A DNA stretch of 64,000 nt from Blastobasis lacticolella (GCA_905147135.1 LR990054.1:17211001-17275000), one strand, 5' to 3'. Positions 43,467-55,099 are shown, numbered from the stretch's first letter. Notes: a model not told the origin generated them from the sequence alone. A program made the numbers and translations.

Positions 43467-44075
43467 ATATTCATATTCATATTCATTTATTCGTAGTAAT
43501 AATCATACATCGTCATTTAAAATAGTTTCATGAATAGAATTAAGTACTAATAGTTGATGTCAATGTTAAAAATAATTAATTCAATAGTATCAAATTATCA
43601 TAATTCGAAATTGTCAAGAATTAAATTAGTATTATAATATCAAATAATAATTAAGTCAAATATTAAATTAAATAATTATAAAAAAAATACAAAATGCTTC
43701 AAACATGTCAAATATAAAATTAAATCATAAAATGAAATGTCAAATACAATGTTCGAAAACTATATGTCAAATATTAATTAATCGAAATGTCAAATACAAT
43801 ACAATTAAACAAATAGTCGCATACAATATTGCGTGTCACAGAAAGAAACAATTTTTTATAGTGTATTATTATTCATTGTATTCAATTAAATGACTAGAAG
43901 TGGGTGATATCAATCTAATAACGGAGAGGGACTAAAGGCTTCGCTCATCTAAAAACTCATCTATAGAGTAGTATGCTTTTTTTATTAATGTCAATTTTAA
44001 TAGCTTGCAGAACCTGTGGTAGGTTTTGCATTCACGAATATCCGTATGCAGTCTATTATAGATATATATGTGTTA
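43467..44075 (-). pseudogene. Jockey-like LINE, C-terminus plus 3' UTR
   Basis: On the minus strand 43936-44075 reads IYIYNRLHTDIRECKTYHRF then CKLLKLTLIKKAYYSIDEFL and DERSL plus a stop, the usual end of jockey-type proteins (compare YNKLP...YYSVNEYL at 40.9 kb). A very AT-rich 3' UTR follows down to the tail ATTCATATTCATATTCATTT (plus sense) near 43467. Upstream coding is broken by a stop near 44078. The 3' end is duplicated at 35125-35245. Confidence 0.8.
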
Positions 44076-44154
44076 GACCTCGCACATACGTGGGTTTTGT
44101 CATGATCAAAAACCCATGCCGGCCGGTTGATATAGCATTGTAAGGGTGCATCCA

Positions 44155-44285
44155 GGGGCCCTATTTCTGAACCGCTCTCATCCACGCAAGCGCTCGACTT
44201 CTAATGCCTGTCTTTTCAATCTCTAGCAACTTCCCACGAATCTGAAAGAGATACCGCACGCGAGTGATTAAAAAATTGGGGCCCC
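44155..44285. mobile_element. GGGGCCC-ended MITE, uninterrupted copy
   Basis: GGGGCCCTATTTCTGAACCG on the left and ATTAAAAAATTGGGGCCCC on the right. The interior CGCTCGACTTCTAATGCCTG shows the empty state of the site filled at 42042-42453. Confidence 0.75.
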
Positions 44286-44497
44286 AGATCTCACGAACAT
44301 CACGCGAACGGCTCGCAAGCCATTGAGGAGGTGTAATGAACGTGTTTTAAACGTTTTACGTTTCAGCTCTTTTACTTCATGACCATTATATAATGCGTTA
44401 TGCGTCCCACAGATCATTTTGTCACGTAGACTTCAGTCCCGAATGTGTGCACATTATGGGCCACCTTTGTATCCGTTTCTGCGAGTCAGTCGGTGGA

Positions 44498-44832
44498 GCA
44501 TAGGTGGCCTACTGGCAACGGTATCCGAATCGTAAACGAGGTACCGGGTTCAAATTCCACTGCGGCCATGTAACAAAGACTCTTTACAGAGTTATTTACA
44601 TCGGTTGAATACTAACCGATGCTCTTACGGTAAGATAAAACATCGTGATGAAACCTGCACATTCAGGCGGCTCAATGTGTTACCATGATCCAATCTGGTA
44701 GCAGGGTAACGGAGGTCAGATAGCAGTCGCTCCACTGCAATTACCTTGCTCCACTGCAAATAATCTTGGATCATGGTCAAGGCGGACCCCGGGCCCCCCT
44801 GCGCGACAGCGCAATGGGGATAGCGCCAAGAT
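44498..44832 (+). mobile_element. SINE-1 copy with tRNA-like head
   Basis: AGGTGGCCTACTGGCAACGG (A-box region), ACCGGGTTCAAATTCC (B box), and then the family body to GCGCCAAGATG. The middle carries a small local duplication of CTCCACTGCAA. Confidence 0.88.
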
Positions 44833-44925
44833 GTTTTTTTATGGATCGCCATTGCACCTATTGCATTTGTTGTTTTACAATAAATGATTTCTGATTTCTG
44901 ACCCGTTTCTGCATTTTTTTTTTTA

Positions 44926-45168
44926 TTATCACAGCCCATAACAGTCCACTGCTGAACTTGGGCCTCTCCCACGAAAGAAGAGATTATTGCTCTACGCTTG
45001 ACAGGCGGGTTGGAGATCGCAGTGTTTAAATATAATGAAAAACGCTGCTGCAAATTTTCCAGCCTACGGAGACTCTTAGATCTTTTGTCTCGAAAACATG
45101 AGTCGCCTTGTACGACACCCACGAGTGTAAGGGGTTCTATTCTACTCTGCCGGACACCACACGGCCAA
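44926..45168 (-). repeat. Repeat B copy
   Basis: ATCACAGCCCATAACAGTCC, TCTCCCACGAAAG, GGCGGGTTGGAGATCGCAGT and CCACACGGCC in order on the minus strand. Confidence 0.83.
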
Positions 45169-45537
45169 CTGTTTCTGCATTAGAGACGAACAAAACAAAC
45201 TATATTAGTAATCTTTTATCGAACACTCAGGATCAGCACAAAGAGAACGCAATCGCACTCAGCGGCGCAGATAAAGGCAGAGGCAAATGCGATGCAACGG
45301 TATTATCACATCCGCCAATGGATTACTCTCGAGTTGGAAGGCGGCATCCGCTCATATGTCTGTGTGGGGTTTATTGGAACGTCAATGTGTTATGTTAGAT
45401 TGGGGCTGGGGATAGTGGCTTGAAGTGGAATGTTGCGTTGTAGAACTGAGTGTAATCGGAGTATTGAATGATCTGTCTTACTAATCTTACAGAACTAAGC
45501 GTCGTCTAAGTTGAGTGTTAGTGTATAAATAAATAAG
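45169..45537. other. No gene recognised
   Basis: No coding or shared-repeat signal. Confidence 0.4.
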
Positions 45538-45725
45538 GAATGGAACGCGTTGCCTGCGAGTGTGTTCCCTGATCACTATAATCTGGACACCTTCAAGGCT
45601 AGAGTGAATAGGCTATTCCTAGACAGGCATGCTCCATCTTCGACCGCATCGTCAGTTACCACCAGGTTAGATGGCGGTCCAATGCCTGGATAGTCTAAAA
45701 TATAAAAAAAATTAATAAAAAAAAT
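45538..45725 (+). pseudogene. CR1/jockey-like LINE C-terminal fragment
   Basis: Reads [49 protein letters not shown] and a stop at 45691, followed by an A-rich tail. WNALP...F...FK.R..RLF is a C-terminal pattern of non-LTR reverse transcriptases. Only the last 50 or so residues are present. Relatives lie at 31903 (minus), 7751 (plus) and 54640 (minus). Confidence 0.82.
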
Positions 45726-46533
45726 GCCTGGACAATTCATATACCGCCATCTTGCACTAAACTAAGCAAAGGATGCTAGATTACTTAAATGATACATACT
45801 TTTTAAATACGTACGTACTTTTGCATGAGAAACGTTCGCGTGAAATTCGGTTCAACATTCAGACTCGTTCCCGCGGGAACCACATCGATATTCACATGTA
45901 ACTATGTATAAATATTATTGTAACCCATGTGCTATTCTGGGCTATCAGCAATATTGCTGCCATATTTCATCAATCTCCGTCCAGTTGTTTTAGCGTACAG
46001 AGTAACAAACATCTAATCATACCTACCTACATCCATCCTTACAAACTGTCGCTTTAGCGTTTATAATATCAGTAGAATTAGTAGCAATAGGAAATTAGTA
46101 GAATAGGACAAATAGGTACCTATTATTATTTTTCCACCCCCCGCCCTCTTAGCCAATGGGCGGGGGCCCACCACTCCGGCAATTCAACCCTGCAAGCCTC
46201 TACCCATGTAATTTCCCTCCGAAACCGCGACGCGAACCATGCCGCGTGTCCCCGAATTAGTTTGATTAAAATCTTTAACCCTCGTTCCGACCTGTTGCTG
46301 GTGACTGCGAACAGATAAATGGAATTGGCCAATTCGGACGTGTTTTGTTTTTAATTGGACTGGAAGAGGTGTGTGGGGTTGTACGTGGTGTGAGGAAAGC
46401 GGGACTTTAGGACAGTTTAGGGGCGCTAGTTACCAATGCTATCTGTAACAGAATCAATTGCCATTAAGTCTCGCAAAAATTTGGTTTGGATGCGATGCCG
46501 ACCTTTGAGAAAGGTGTAGGCTCCAATGTCGAA

Positions 46534-46652
46534 GGCACTGTCCTAATTGACAACGGTTGTGCAACCATGGTTGTTCGACAGTCATCACCCGACCCCAAAA
46601 CCGCTCGTCGCACGACCACGGTTGTACCATCGTTGCCAATTAAGACAGCGCC
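46534..46652. repeat. Imperfect inverted repeat, 46-bp arms
   Basis: The left arm (46534-46579, GGCACTGTCCTAATTGACAA start) and right arm (46607-46652) are complementary at roughly three quarters of positions around a 27-bp centre. Each arm, read inward, gives a similar peptide (G-V-L-I-x-N...T-x-V-V-R). Confidence 0.65.
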
Positions 46653-47111
46653 GAATCCCTTTGGCAATACTGCTTCAGGAAGATCCTTCCGTAGCTTGGT
46701 TGTACTCGGCAGGATGTCTCTAGGCTCTGTCTGGGCAGACATTTTGGACACCTTCTCAACCCGTGATGGAGATGGAGTATTATTGTCTAAATATAAGGGG
46801 TTTTTTATTGCCTAGGGAGACACACCGTCAGACGGGCTCCAGCTTGTGGAAAACGCTCACAGCCACACATTACAATCTTTCTGGCTGCGGCACAAAAAAC
46901 ACCACCAAAGCGAGCACAACAGCGTGTACACTGAAATATGCGCAACATCTTCACTTTTAAAGCATACCAACCAACCATTAGGGGAAACAACAAAAATCCG
47001 CCCAAACGCTCCATCCGCCAGCGTACAAAGCACAAAAAAATCCGCTCCCACACACACAAGTGACATTAATTCACTACGCCATTAAGCACGTTGAATTCCA
47101 TTCATTAGGCA

Positions 47112-47135
47112 GGGAGGGGTTGGGAGGGGGGCGGG
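47112..47135 (+). other. G-quadruplex-type motif
   Basis: G runs of 3, 4, 3, 6 and 3 are separated by A, TT, A and C, so the loops are very short. Confidence 0.8.
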
Positions 47136-47384
47136 ACGGAGCCTTTTTACGGCCTTATGGAAAGGCATTTCAGTGCCTGAGGACAAGGGACGTAATACAC
47201 CACTTTATGTTCGGGGCGGGTGCCCGCGAGACGCGGTCGCGGGCGCCACAGGTGGTTCAAGGTGTTAAGTTGGCAATGACTTGAAAGGATTCCGGGTCAT
47301 CAATCTGACCTACCATCACTCGTACGACGCAGAAGTTTGTGTGGGTGAAGTTTTTGCTGGCAAAAACTACTAAAAGGATGTAAA

Positions 47385-47472
47385 TGATAGGCAAACGTAC
47401 ATAGGCTGCGTTGACTTACCTCTAAAGTGGCAAACCGTAAGCTTATTTGCCACCTTAGAGGTATAAAATAAA
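47385..47472 (+). repeat. LINE 3' tail, family LB, diverged
   Basis: GTACATAGGCTGCGTTGACT and ATTTGCCACCTTAGAGGTAT, then AAAATAAAA. Confidence 0.6.
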
Positions 47473-48007
47473 ATTATAGCTTTAAGGATAACAAAACGAC
47501 GATGAGGTCGAACATGTAGCCTGACAGATAGGTATAATAATACAGTATTCGAAGACCCCAAGGGAACCGTGTGGTTACGTCTAAATTGACAGCGAATTTA
47601 GTAGGCCGTGACACCCATACAAAACAAGTAGCCCACCAGTAGGAATCCACATCTTCATCTAACTACCGTTCCATTTAGGAGCAGATTTTCAGCTTATTTT
47701 GGCAGGAAATTGTATATTTCCTTACTCGCGCTTGCCCATCACTTCGCCCATTCGCCAAGCCTCGTGTATTTCATAGCAGCATTGTGTAGGATTTTATTCG
47801 TCAGCAATAATTTTCATTGTCACTCCAGACGCTTAAAGGCGGCGTCTATAAAGTTTGAAAGGCGCCCACTTTGAAGGAACCGCCTACGAAACCATTTCGC
47901 GTAAGTGTCGAGTAGTTCCTTGGAAACTGTGAACATTGGCACCACATAAGGTCGTTTTATCCAAATCGACTTGTCAGGGTGTACGAAGAACATTGGCTCC
48001 ACATAAG
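47473..48007. other. No gene recognised
   Basis: No coding or shared-repeat signal. Confidence 0.4.
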
Positions 48008-48246
48008 TATAAATAAATAATCGTGGACAAATTCACACAGCGCCATCTAGCCCCAAAGTAAAGCCCCAAAGCTTGTGTTATGGGTGTTAGATAACTGATA
48101 AACTACTTGTATACTTTTAAATACATACTTATTACACATAGAACACCCAGACCCGTAACAGAAATTAAAATTCATCATTTCAATTTCTGCCCGGCCGGGG
48201 ATCGAATCCGGGACCTCTTGCTGACCACTGAGCCACACAGGTCGTC
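48008..48246 (-). mobile_element. SINE-2 copy with deletion in head
   Basis: Tail AAATAAATAA on the left, CAGCGCCATCTAGCCCCAAA, and inverted B-box GGGGATCGAATCCGGG. The stretch between the B and A boxes is about 20 bp shorter than in the other copies, and the A-box side ends GAGCCACACAGGTCGTCA. Confidence 0.85.
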
Positions 48247-50174
48247 ACTACTCGTCGTCGTCAGGTAAACTAATAATTTTATCCAACTCGGCTAGTCGTA
48301 TCAGTGGTTCACGGTGTAGGAATGCAGCTGTGCAAAGCCAGGGCGGATTGTTAGGACAATGAGTCGTGAACATAGGTCTCCATATCTCGAAGTAATAATC
48401 TAACCGACAGAAAAAGTCGGATAACCACTGATCAAGTTTACATCTCTTTCAATTTTCAAAGAGGAGTTTCCAGGAAAGTAGTAAAGAATCACACAGTGAT
48501 ATGTTGGCCGCATCTTTTTCCATGGATTCTCGGAGCCTAGGGAGCCACGCGGTGGGACGGTCTAAAGTGCATTTTTTCTTAATTTTTTAACTAAACAAAC
48601 ATCACTCGGTCACAAATCACGACATTCCGAAAGAATCACTAAACATAAACAACTACAATTAATCGTAGGTAATTAGTTTATACACATACGCATTAATTTC
48701 CTCTAGAAACTGCTAACATTAAGCTTACCAATAACATATTTTAGCCAAAATACTAAATCTCACAATATTCCCGGTTACAGATTATCGAAACAAAATCTTA
48801 GTTTGGCATTTCATTGTAGGGATGGGATGAAGTGAATGGATGAATGAATGATTTGCAAAGGTTAAGTTTTTTGGTTAATTTAATAATTATGATTCAAACT
48901 GTACCTGTTATTATTTGTGTACATGTAATTTTTTTTTATGTAATACGGCAGTCAAACAGGCAAGCGAGCTATCTTTATTTCCTTTGATATACCAACACAA
49001 GCTAAAACTGTTTTATTGTTTGATATGCCAAAACACAGATTGTGCCGGAGCCATTGTCGGCGTTGTTGTCTAGCCTGTGATATTAATTCCCTCACCGTAC
49101 CTACTTATGAATTCAATCTATAAGTTTCGCTCATGTCATTCATTCGCTAAATAAATTCACACATTCACTCAATGATTAACAACCTTTTGAAACGTCAAAC
49201 TTTATCGATACGCCAGATTTGTTTCCTACTTATGCCAAGTAATAAAAAATTTACAATACCTGCTGGATAGCGGTCACAGTCGTGTCCGTCGTCCAGGTCA
49301 TCAGCAACCTAGTTCAACAAAAAAATTGATTTTCTATTTTCAAGCAGGTATCAAAATATTTAAAATAAAGTGTCACAAAATTTTCCCCTTCCATCCGGAA
49401 CACAAAGCGTCAGGAAATTACGCGAAAAACTGGCCCTTTTATTATTTTCCCAAGTGAGGTGTGATAAATCATTACCAACAGAGGGGAAGGTTTTGCCGAT
49501 ATTTCTCCGCGACGTCCTAATTTGGGCCGCTAATCCGCTCATTCTGCTGCCCGCTTTTATTAAAAAAGCTGGACAGATGTAAGTTGAACTCTTGGCCGAA
49601 GGATTCCGTACCATCCCAGAGATGGAAGCTTAAAGTGTATCTTTTTTTCGTCAATTTGTGTTTTTTTTCCGTTTAATGTATTGAATGTTGTGCCGTGTGT
49701 CTGAGTGGAATTAACGTCTTATGTAAAAGGATACCTTGTTATCCCCAAAAGGTTCTTATTTAAGTCATAGTCTAGTTTTAGGTAGGTATTAAACTATTGT
49801 ACGAGTGAAATGGCGGTCTAAAACCTGCAAAGTAAAATGAAAGTATAAGTGTGAAATTATGGTGTGTTATAAGTAGTTCTTTTAGTTTGTACTAAAATAG
49901 ATATCACGAGGTAGACATCAATGGATGTACAGGACGAAGAAAACTAAACCAAAAAGGTTTTATAAAATATTTTTTTATTTTTTGGCTGCGGATCCCAGCA
50001 CCCGTTCCCGAGTATAAATTACGCCACCGCTGCGTGAGGCGCACCGTTTTTTAATTACACACTCCAAAACTAATTGCCTCTTAATCTATTAAGGCCCGCT
50101 ATTTACCAATTAAATGATTAGAGAAACGGTTTCTGGGGCGAAGTCAAGAGAGTGGTCTCACTGTTGTTTGAATA
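48247..50174. other. No gene recognised
   Basis: Almost 2 kb of AT-rich sequence without a domain-bearing frame or a repeat shared in the window. The longest frame (49360-49614, minus) is unassigned. Confidence 0.45.
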
Positions 50175-50571
50175 AAAGGAACCCGCAAAAGTTCTTAGGA
50201 AAATGTGGTTTCAGTTAATTTTGATGAAATTTTGATATGTTATAGAGTTAAGTGCCCTGATTAAAAGTCCCTTAGGGTGCAACCACTGTTTCCGTGTCGG
50301 TTTCCGAGATACGACCGGTTTTGTACAATCCATAGCTACAGTACTTCCTCAGATTCTAGTACGGTTCTCTATCTAATTGACCAAGAAAATGTTAAATATC
50401 CAAGCACGGCATTATTGCGTTATATACTAGACTGTGCCGGGAGTGACCAGGAGTGAACAGTGGTTGTTCCCAAAGGGACTTTTAATCAGGGCAGTGGACT
50501 GTAAAACATATCAAAATTTCACTACAATGAACTGAAACAACATTTTCCTAAGAACTTTTGCGGGGTCCTTT
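50175..50571. mobile_element. 0.4-kb palindromic MITE with long inverted ends
   Basis: The outer ends AAAGGAACCCGCAAAAGTTC and (reverse complement of the right) AAAGGACCCCGCAAAAGTTC continue inward as inverted repeats for about 140 bp, including GAAATTTTGATATGTT and TGCCCTGATTAAAAGTCCCT. No frame. TA is a possible target, but the flanks are ambiguous. Confidence 0.85.
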
Positions 50572-50984
50572 ACTCTACGTGAAATTGTACGAAAATATGT
50601 GTGATGTGTGGTATTGATATGTATGATTGTATTTATTTATTTATTAGTTCATTTCACAGTTTAACAGCAATGAAATACATATAAAATTTGGGTACATTAT
50701 GATAATTATATTGTAAGATAATGATGCTGTATAAAAAGGTTGATGAATGGAAAGTACCGAGGTAGACTGTGCGCGCCGTATGTTGTCCTACGTCATCCAG
50801 TACAAAAAAATCCACTTTGTAGCGATTGTAGAGGTTTAGGCGACCCACACACCGTTGGTCTGCCCGTGCACAACCTGGCACAATTTTATTTAGTTACCCA
50901 AACTTCGATTTTTTAGCAACAACAGCGTTACAGCAGAGTTATAGAAATATTAATTCCCTTTTCTTAACCAAAGAATACTTTCCT
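50572..50984. other. No gene recognised
   Basis: No coding signal. A 75-codon minus frame here lacks domains. Confidence 0.4.
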
Positions 50985-51555
50985 CCATTTTCTCTATAAT
51001 TCACGATCCAGCCGCCCCTGATTATCATAAATGCAAGTTTCAATATCTTTGCGACACCCACGACCGTAGCCTCCGTTCTTCAAACACTCTCTCTTTAAAG
51101 CTTCCCCTTCACCGGACTGGATTTCTATCTAATTCTTTCTCCTTAATCGCTGCTAGACTTTGGAATTATCTTCCTTTGGAGATCGGACGTAGTCCCAGTA
51201 ATTTTTCTTTCAAAAAAAGCATTTGATAATCATTTCCTAAAGTCTCTGTAACCCCTTAGTTAACCCCTTAACACTTGTTTTCCTATTTAGTCTTTCTCTT
51301 TTTGAAGTTTATGGGCAGTAGTGTTGTTGAGTGTGCTGGTAGCTTGTTACGTTTAGTTATTTGTTCTCTCTCTCTCTCCTGTTATTTATATTATCTATAA
51401 ATCTCGGTCTGTGAATGTATTCTAATTTTTAATTTAGTTTTACGTTTTGTTGCACAGCCTTGTTATTTTTGTTAGTTGCTCTCTGGTTGACTGGTAGAAA
51501 AAGCAACGTAGCTTTAAGTCTGCCTATGTACTGTAATGTGCATAATGTTTAAAAA
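50985..51555 (+). pseudogene. CR1-like LINE, degenerate C-terminus plus 3' UTR
   Basis: 51130-51245 reads SNSFSLIAARLWNYLPLEIG then RSPSNFSFKKS, with stops and shifts afterwards. The ARLWN.LP..I pattern is the C-terminal motif of CR1-type reverse transcriptases. The 3' UTR ends TTGACTGGTAGAAAAAGCAA...GTTTAAAAAAAAG, a common lepidopteran LINE end. Confidence 0.75.
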
Positions 51556-51871
51556 AAAGCCACCGAAAACACAGTATTTGGACCTCTCTCTCTCTGTAGA
51601 ATTGCCCAGTTGTCATGCTGCTTTTCAATATAAGTCTTGAAACTTGTTAATGTGAAACTCAAGCGTTTTAATATGACCACATTACGTGACCTCTTTTCCT
51701 TTTACCAGCAAACGGAAAGGGTAGATGTCTAAATGTCACGGAGCACGACGGCAAAGCACTAGTGGAAAGGGCGTCGGCTCGCGAGTGATTAGGTCGCTGA
51801 CATTTTGTTTCCTTGCTCACCTTTATGCTGGCTACCGTGAACAGCTCTTCGTAAAGTATTGAATATATTTG
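51556..51871. other. No gene recognised
   Basis: Contains short CT repeats near 51583. Nothing else. Confidence 0.4.
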
Positions 51872-52060
51872 CCTTATGTTATACGGCAGATAAACAGGCA
51901 AGTGGGCCTGATGGAAAGTGGTCACCGCCGCCTATGGAAGTCAGCAACATTACCTAACATTACCAACATACCTGTATTACATAACAGGGTTACCAATGCG
52001 TTGCCCGCCTCTGAAGACACCTCTAATATACCTCTCGAACGATCCTATGTCATAGTCTAA
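51872..52060 (-). repeat. LINE 3' tail, family LA-related
   Basis: TATACGGCAGATAAACAGGC, TGGAAAGTGGTCACCGCCGC and ACCAATGCGTTGCCCGCCTC on the minus strand. A stretch near 51945-51985 is duplicated (ACATTACC repeats). Confidence 0.68.
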
Positions 52061-52514
52061 ACAAAACACTGTGGCTCGTACGAGCGAATTATATGTAGGT
52101 AGATTTCATCTGCAGTATCTAGATTCGACACGAAGCGAGCGGTTCAAAATCCCTCCTACTCCTTTCCCCACTTCCTTACTCTTTTGTTACTTGCATTCAT
52201 AAATGAAATTGAAATTAGGTGATTGAAAAGTAGAGATAATCATAAGAAAAAAGAAAAGACATAACTCGAATAGAAGAATGTACACTACTCTAATAGCAAC
52301 TAAGATATAAGGAACATCGAGCACAAACAAACAAAAAATATAATTTATTTCAATACTTTAATGTATTCCCCAAAAGGAAGCTACATCCTTCCCGAGTTAC
52401 ACAAGCAAGTTTTATCAAGAACTATTAAATTGCGGCACTGGTCTAGTGGTAGCATGCTTGTGAGACCAATAACCAAGGTTAAGCAACATTAGCTATGTGT
52501 TAGTGGATGGTGTA
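52061..52514. other. No gene recognised
   Basis: A tRNA-A-box-like GGTCTAGTGGTAGCATG at 52441 has no B box after it. Nothing else. Confidence 0.4.
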
Positions 52515-52970
52515 TCTATTCATAGTATCAAACAAAGTCGCTTCCCGCCGTCCGTCCTTTTGTATGTACGCAACGGATTTTAATGCGGTTTTCATCAATG
52601 AATAGAATGAGTCAAGAAAAAAAAAGTAGGTAAAGTAAAGTAAAGTTGGCCGTGTGGTGTCCGGCAGATTAGAATAGCACCAACCCCTTACACTCATAGG
52701 TGTCGTATAAGGCGACTAATGTTTTCGAGGCAATATATCTACAGTCTCCGTAGACTGGGAAATGGGCAGCAGCATTTTCCATTGTTATATTTAAACACTG
52801 CGATCTCCAACCCGCCTGAAAAGCGTGGAGATTAGGGCAACAACCTCCCCTTTCGTGGGAGAGGCCCTAAGTTCTGCAGTGGATTGTTACGGGCTGTGAT
52901 GATGAGGGGTAAAGTAGGTGTAGGGTAGGGGTAAGACACTACGCGCACGAAGTCGCGCCGGGCCCGTTAG
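52515..52970 (+). mobile_element. Helitron-like element carrying a repeat B insertion
   Basis: The 5' end TCTATTCATAGTATCAAAC follows A (52514). The 3' end CGCGCCGGGCCCGTTAG is followed by T (52971). It is split at about 52646 and 52908 by repeat B; the sequence GGTAAAGTA occurs on both sides of the insert and may be its target duplication. Confidence 0.75.
52648..52907 (+). repeat. Repeat B, full length, nested
   Basis: GGCCGTGTGGTGTCCGGCAG to GATTGTTACGGGCTGTGATG and ATGA. Complete copy inside the Helitron-like element, and therefore younger than it. Confidence 0.88.
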
Positions 52971-52972
52971 TT

Positions 52973-53240
52973 AATAATAAATAAATAAAAATAATAAATA
53001 ATCACGGACGAATTCACACAGCGCCATCTAGCCCCAAACTAAGCAAAGCTTGTACTATGGGTGCTAGCTAACTGATATACTACTTATATACTTTTAAATA
53101 CATACTTATTATACATAGAACACCCAGACCCGTAACAGAAATTAAAATTCATCATTGAAATTTCGGCCCGGCCGGGAATCGAACCCGGGACCTCTTACGT
53201 GGCGACTGGCATGTTGACCACTGAACCACTCAGGTCGTCA
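52973..53240 (-). mobile_element. SINE-2 copy, complete
   Basis: AATAAATAAAAATAATAAAT tail, CAGCGCCATCTAGCCCC, GGGAATCGAACCCGGGACCT (inverted B box) and CTGAACCACTCAGGTCGTCA (inverted A box). It lies immediately after the Helitron-like 3' end. Confidence 0.88.
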
Positions 53241-53614
53241 ATGAGAATTCAGCGGCAAAATAAAGCTGCTGCCGCAAACAACACGATTCTAAAAATACAG
53301 AAATATTAGAAATCAAAGCAAATCACACGAAGCTGAGTATTTCAAATGAGGAAAATTCCACGAACGGAATATTTTGGTTACGGATGTAGCGTAGCAACTC
53401 GTAGACCGCGACAAGAGCGAGAGACGAGCCTACGTAACAGCTACGGCGTAGCAAGGGCTACGATGTTTGTTTTACATAACATAATTACATCATGCCAACA
53501 TTGATTGTTGTCCATAGGCAATATTGTAGTAGGATCATAAACATTGGTAAGTCTTGAGTTGAGTTGTGTATAGTAGATGATAAGTATTAAATTGAATTTA
53601 ATTTAAATATTATG

Positions 53615-53845
53615 ACTAGTGGGCCCGGCGCGACTTTGTTCGTGTAGCGTCCTAACCCTACCCTACCCCAACCCAACACCTATCCTATACATACCCTACA
53701 TATACCTTACCTATCCTACACATACCTACTTGACCCCACCTACCCATTTTTCTTGAGTTTAAACCTTCGTCTTGAATCACTCTATCTGTTGTTCAAAACG
53801 GCATTAAAATCCACAATTTTTGCTACACAAATTGAAGCCACATTG
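53615..53845 (-). mobile_element. Helitron-like element, 3' part
   Basis: The plus strand starts A|CTAGTGGGCCCGGCGCGACT, the inverted 3' end CTAG|T. A run of CCTACCCTACCCCAACCC follows, then TTGAATCACTCTATCTGTTG. The 5' end is lost. Confidence 0.7.
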
Positions 53846-54101
53846 TTTTATCCTATGTATAAACGATAAATAGTTTATATGAAGGAACAAGTTAGGTAGG
53901 TACATGAAAACAGAATAACAGTTTAGATTTGGCAGACATAAAATAACAGTGGATTCTCGAATCGCAGTGGCCCGTATAGAATAATTAATTATTCGAGTGT
54001 TTCCTCCTACATTCGCGATGTTCAGATATGTTAACTCATTCCCTTCTTAATTCTATATATCTACCTCTAGTTTCGTATTTATATTTAAATTAAAGTGGAA
54101 T

Positions 54102-54319
54102 CCCTTTACACTCCTGGGTGTCGTACGAGGCGACGAATGTTTTCGAGGCAAAATATCTACAGTCTCCGTAGGCTGGGAAATGGGCAGCAGCGTTTTACAT
54201 TGTTATGTTTATAACACTGCGATCTCCAACTCGTCTGCTCAGCGTAGAGATTATGGCAATAACCTTCGATTTGGAGGGAGAGGTCCTAAATCCTGCAGTG
54301 GACTGTAATGGGCTGTGAG
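54102..54319 (+). repeat. Repeat B, older copy
   Basis: CTTTACACTCCTGGGTGTCG, CGAATGTTTTCGAGGCAAAA and CTGCAGTGGACTGTAATGGG; substitutions throughout. Confidence 0.8.
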
Positions 54320-55099
54320 GTGTGGTGTATGGTGGTTAAATATGAACAAGCATTTGAGGTTAACCAACATTATTTATTTATTGAATAGTTTATTGCACAC
54401 AAAAATGGTAACAAAGACATGGCAAATATATACATGACGCAAAAGGCACTAATTATTTCTATAAAAAATATTCTTCCAGCAGCCCTACAGCAAAGAGAAC
54501 GTGATGACTGAAAGCAGTTTAAGACGTGCACAATAATAATAAATAATTACTTACATAGATATTTGATTATTAAGACTAGACTATACTATCTATAAATTTC
54601 TCCAAGAAAAACCTCTCCAGGTTTTTTTTTTTTAAATTTGCTTAGCCAGGCATCTGACCGCCACCTCACCTGTCCTCACCTCAGTTCATTCCACAACCTA
54701 AGTGTGGAACAACATAATAATAATTTCCCCAATAATATCGTGTTTATTTATTCCTATATGTATGTAAGCCTTAGAAAATACACACATAAGATTGAATCCA
54801 AGTCCCCCCCGGATTCCTCGGCGTTCAAACATGGGGTCGGTTCATAAATATTTATTGCCTTTGGATTTTTTATAGGCCCATCTCGTTTTCGGGAAATTGT
54901 TGCGAAAATTGACGTGACTTGACGGGTTTTACCGCGGTAATGTTGGATGTACGATCGATTCCTTGTAACATCATATCGTCGTATGGTAATTCGTGTTTTG
55001 CCGTAATAAAGTTGGTCTGTCTCGTGGTTTACGGCGCAGTGGGGATAGATGTTTTGGCTTCTTCCTTTTGCTTGAATAAATTCCAACTCAATCTCAACA
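54320..55099. other. No gene; LINE relics
   Basis: TTTATTGCACACAAAAATGG (near 54390) looks like a minus-strand LINE 3' end. 54645-54712 (CTTAGCCAGGCATCTGACCG) matches the minus-strand LINE C-terminus at 31903-32030. No host coding signal. Confidence 0.5.

Larger units (their letters stand above)
45726..47384. other. No confirmed gene; inverted repeat and G-rich tract inside
   Basis: GC-richer than its surroundings, with antiparallel frames of 95-109 codons at 46464-46815 and 46805-47085 that show no recognised domain. An imperfect inverted repeat lies at 46534-46652 and a G-quadruplex motif at 47112-47135 (separate entries). Confidence 0.45.

Noticed and set aside
49360..49614. Host exon on either strand (84- and 70-codon frames)
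   Set aside because: Antiparallel open frames with no recognisable protein motif; cannot be supported from sequence alone.
52432..52490. Possible tRNA or SINE head (GGTCTAGTGGTAGCATG)
   Set aside because: Only an A-box-like word is present, with no B box and no foldable cloverleaf by eye.
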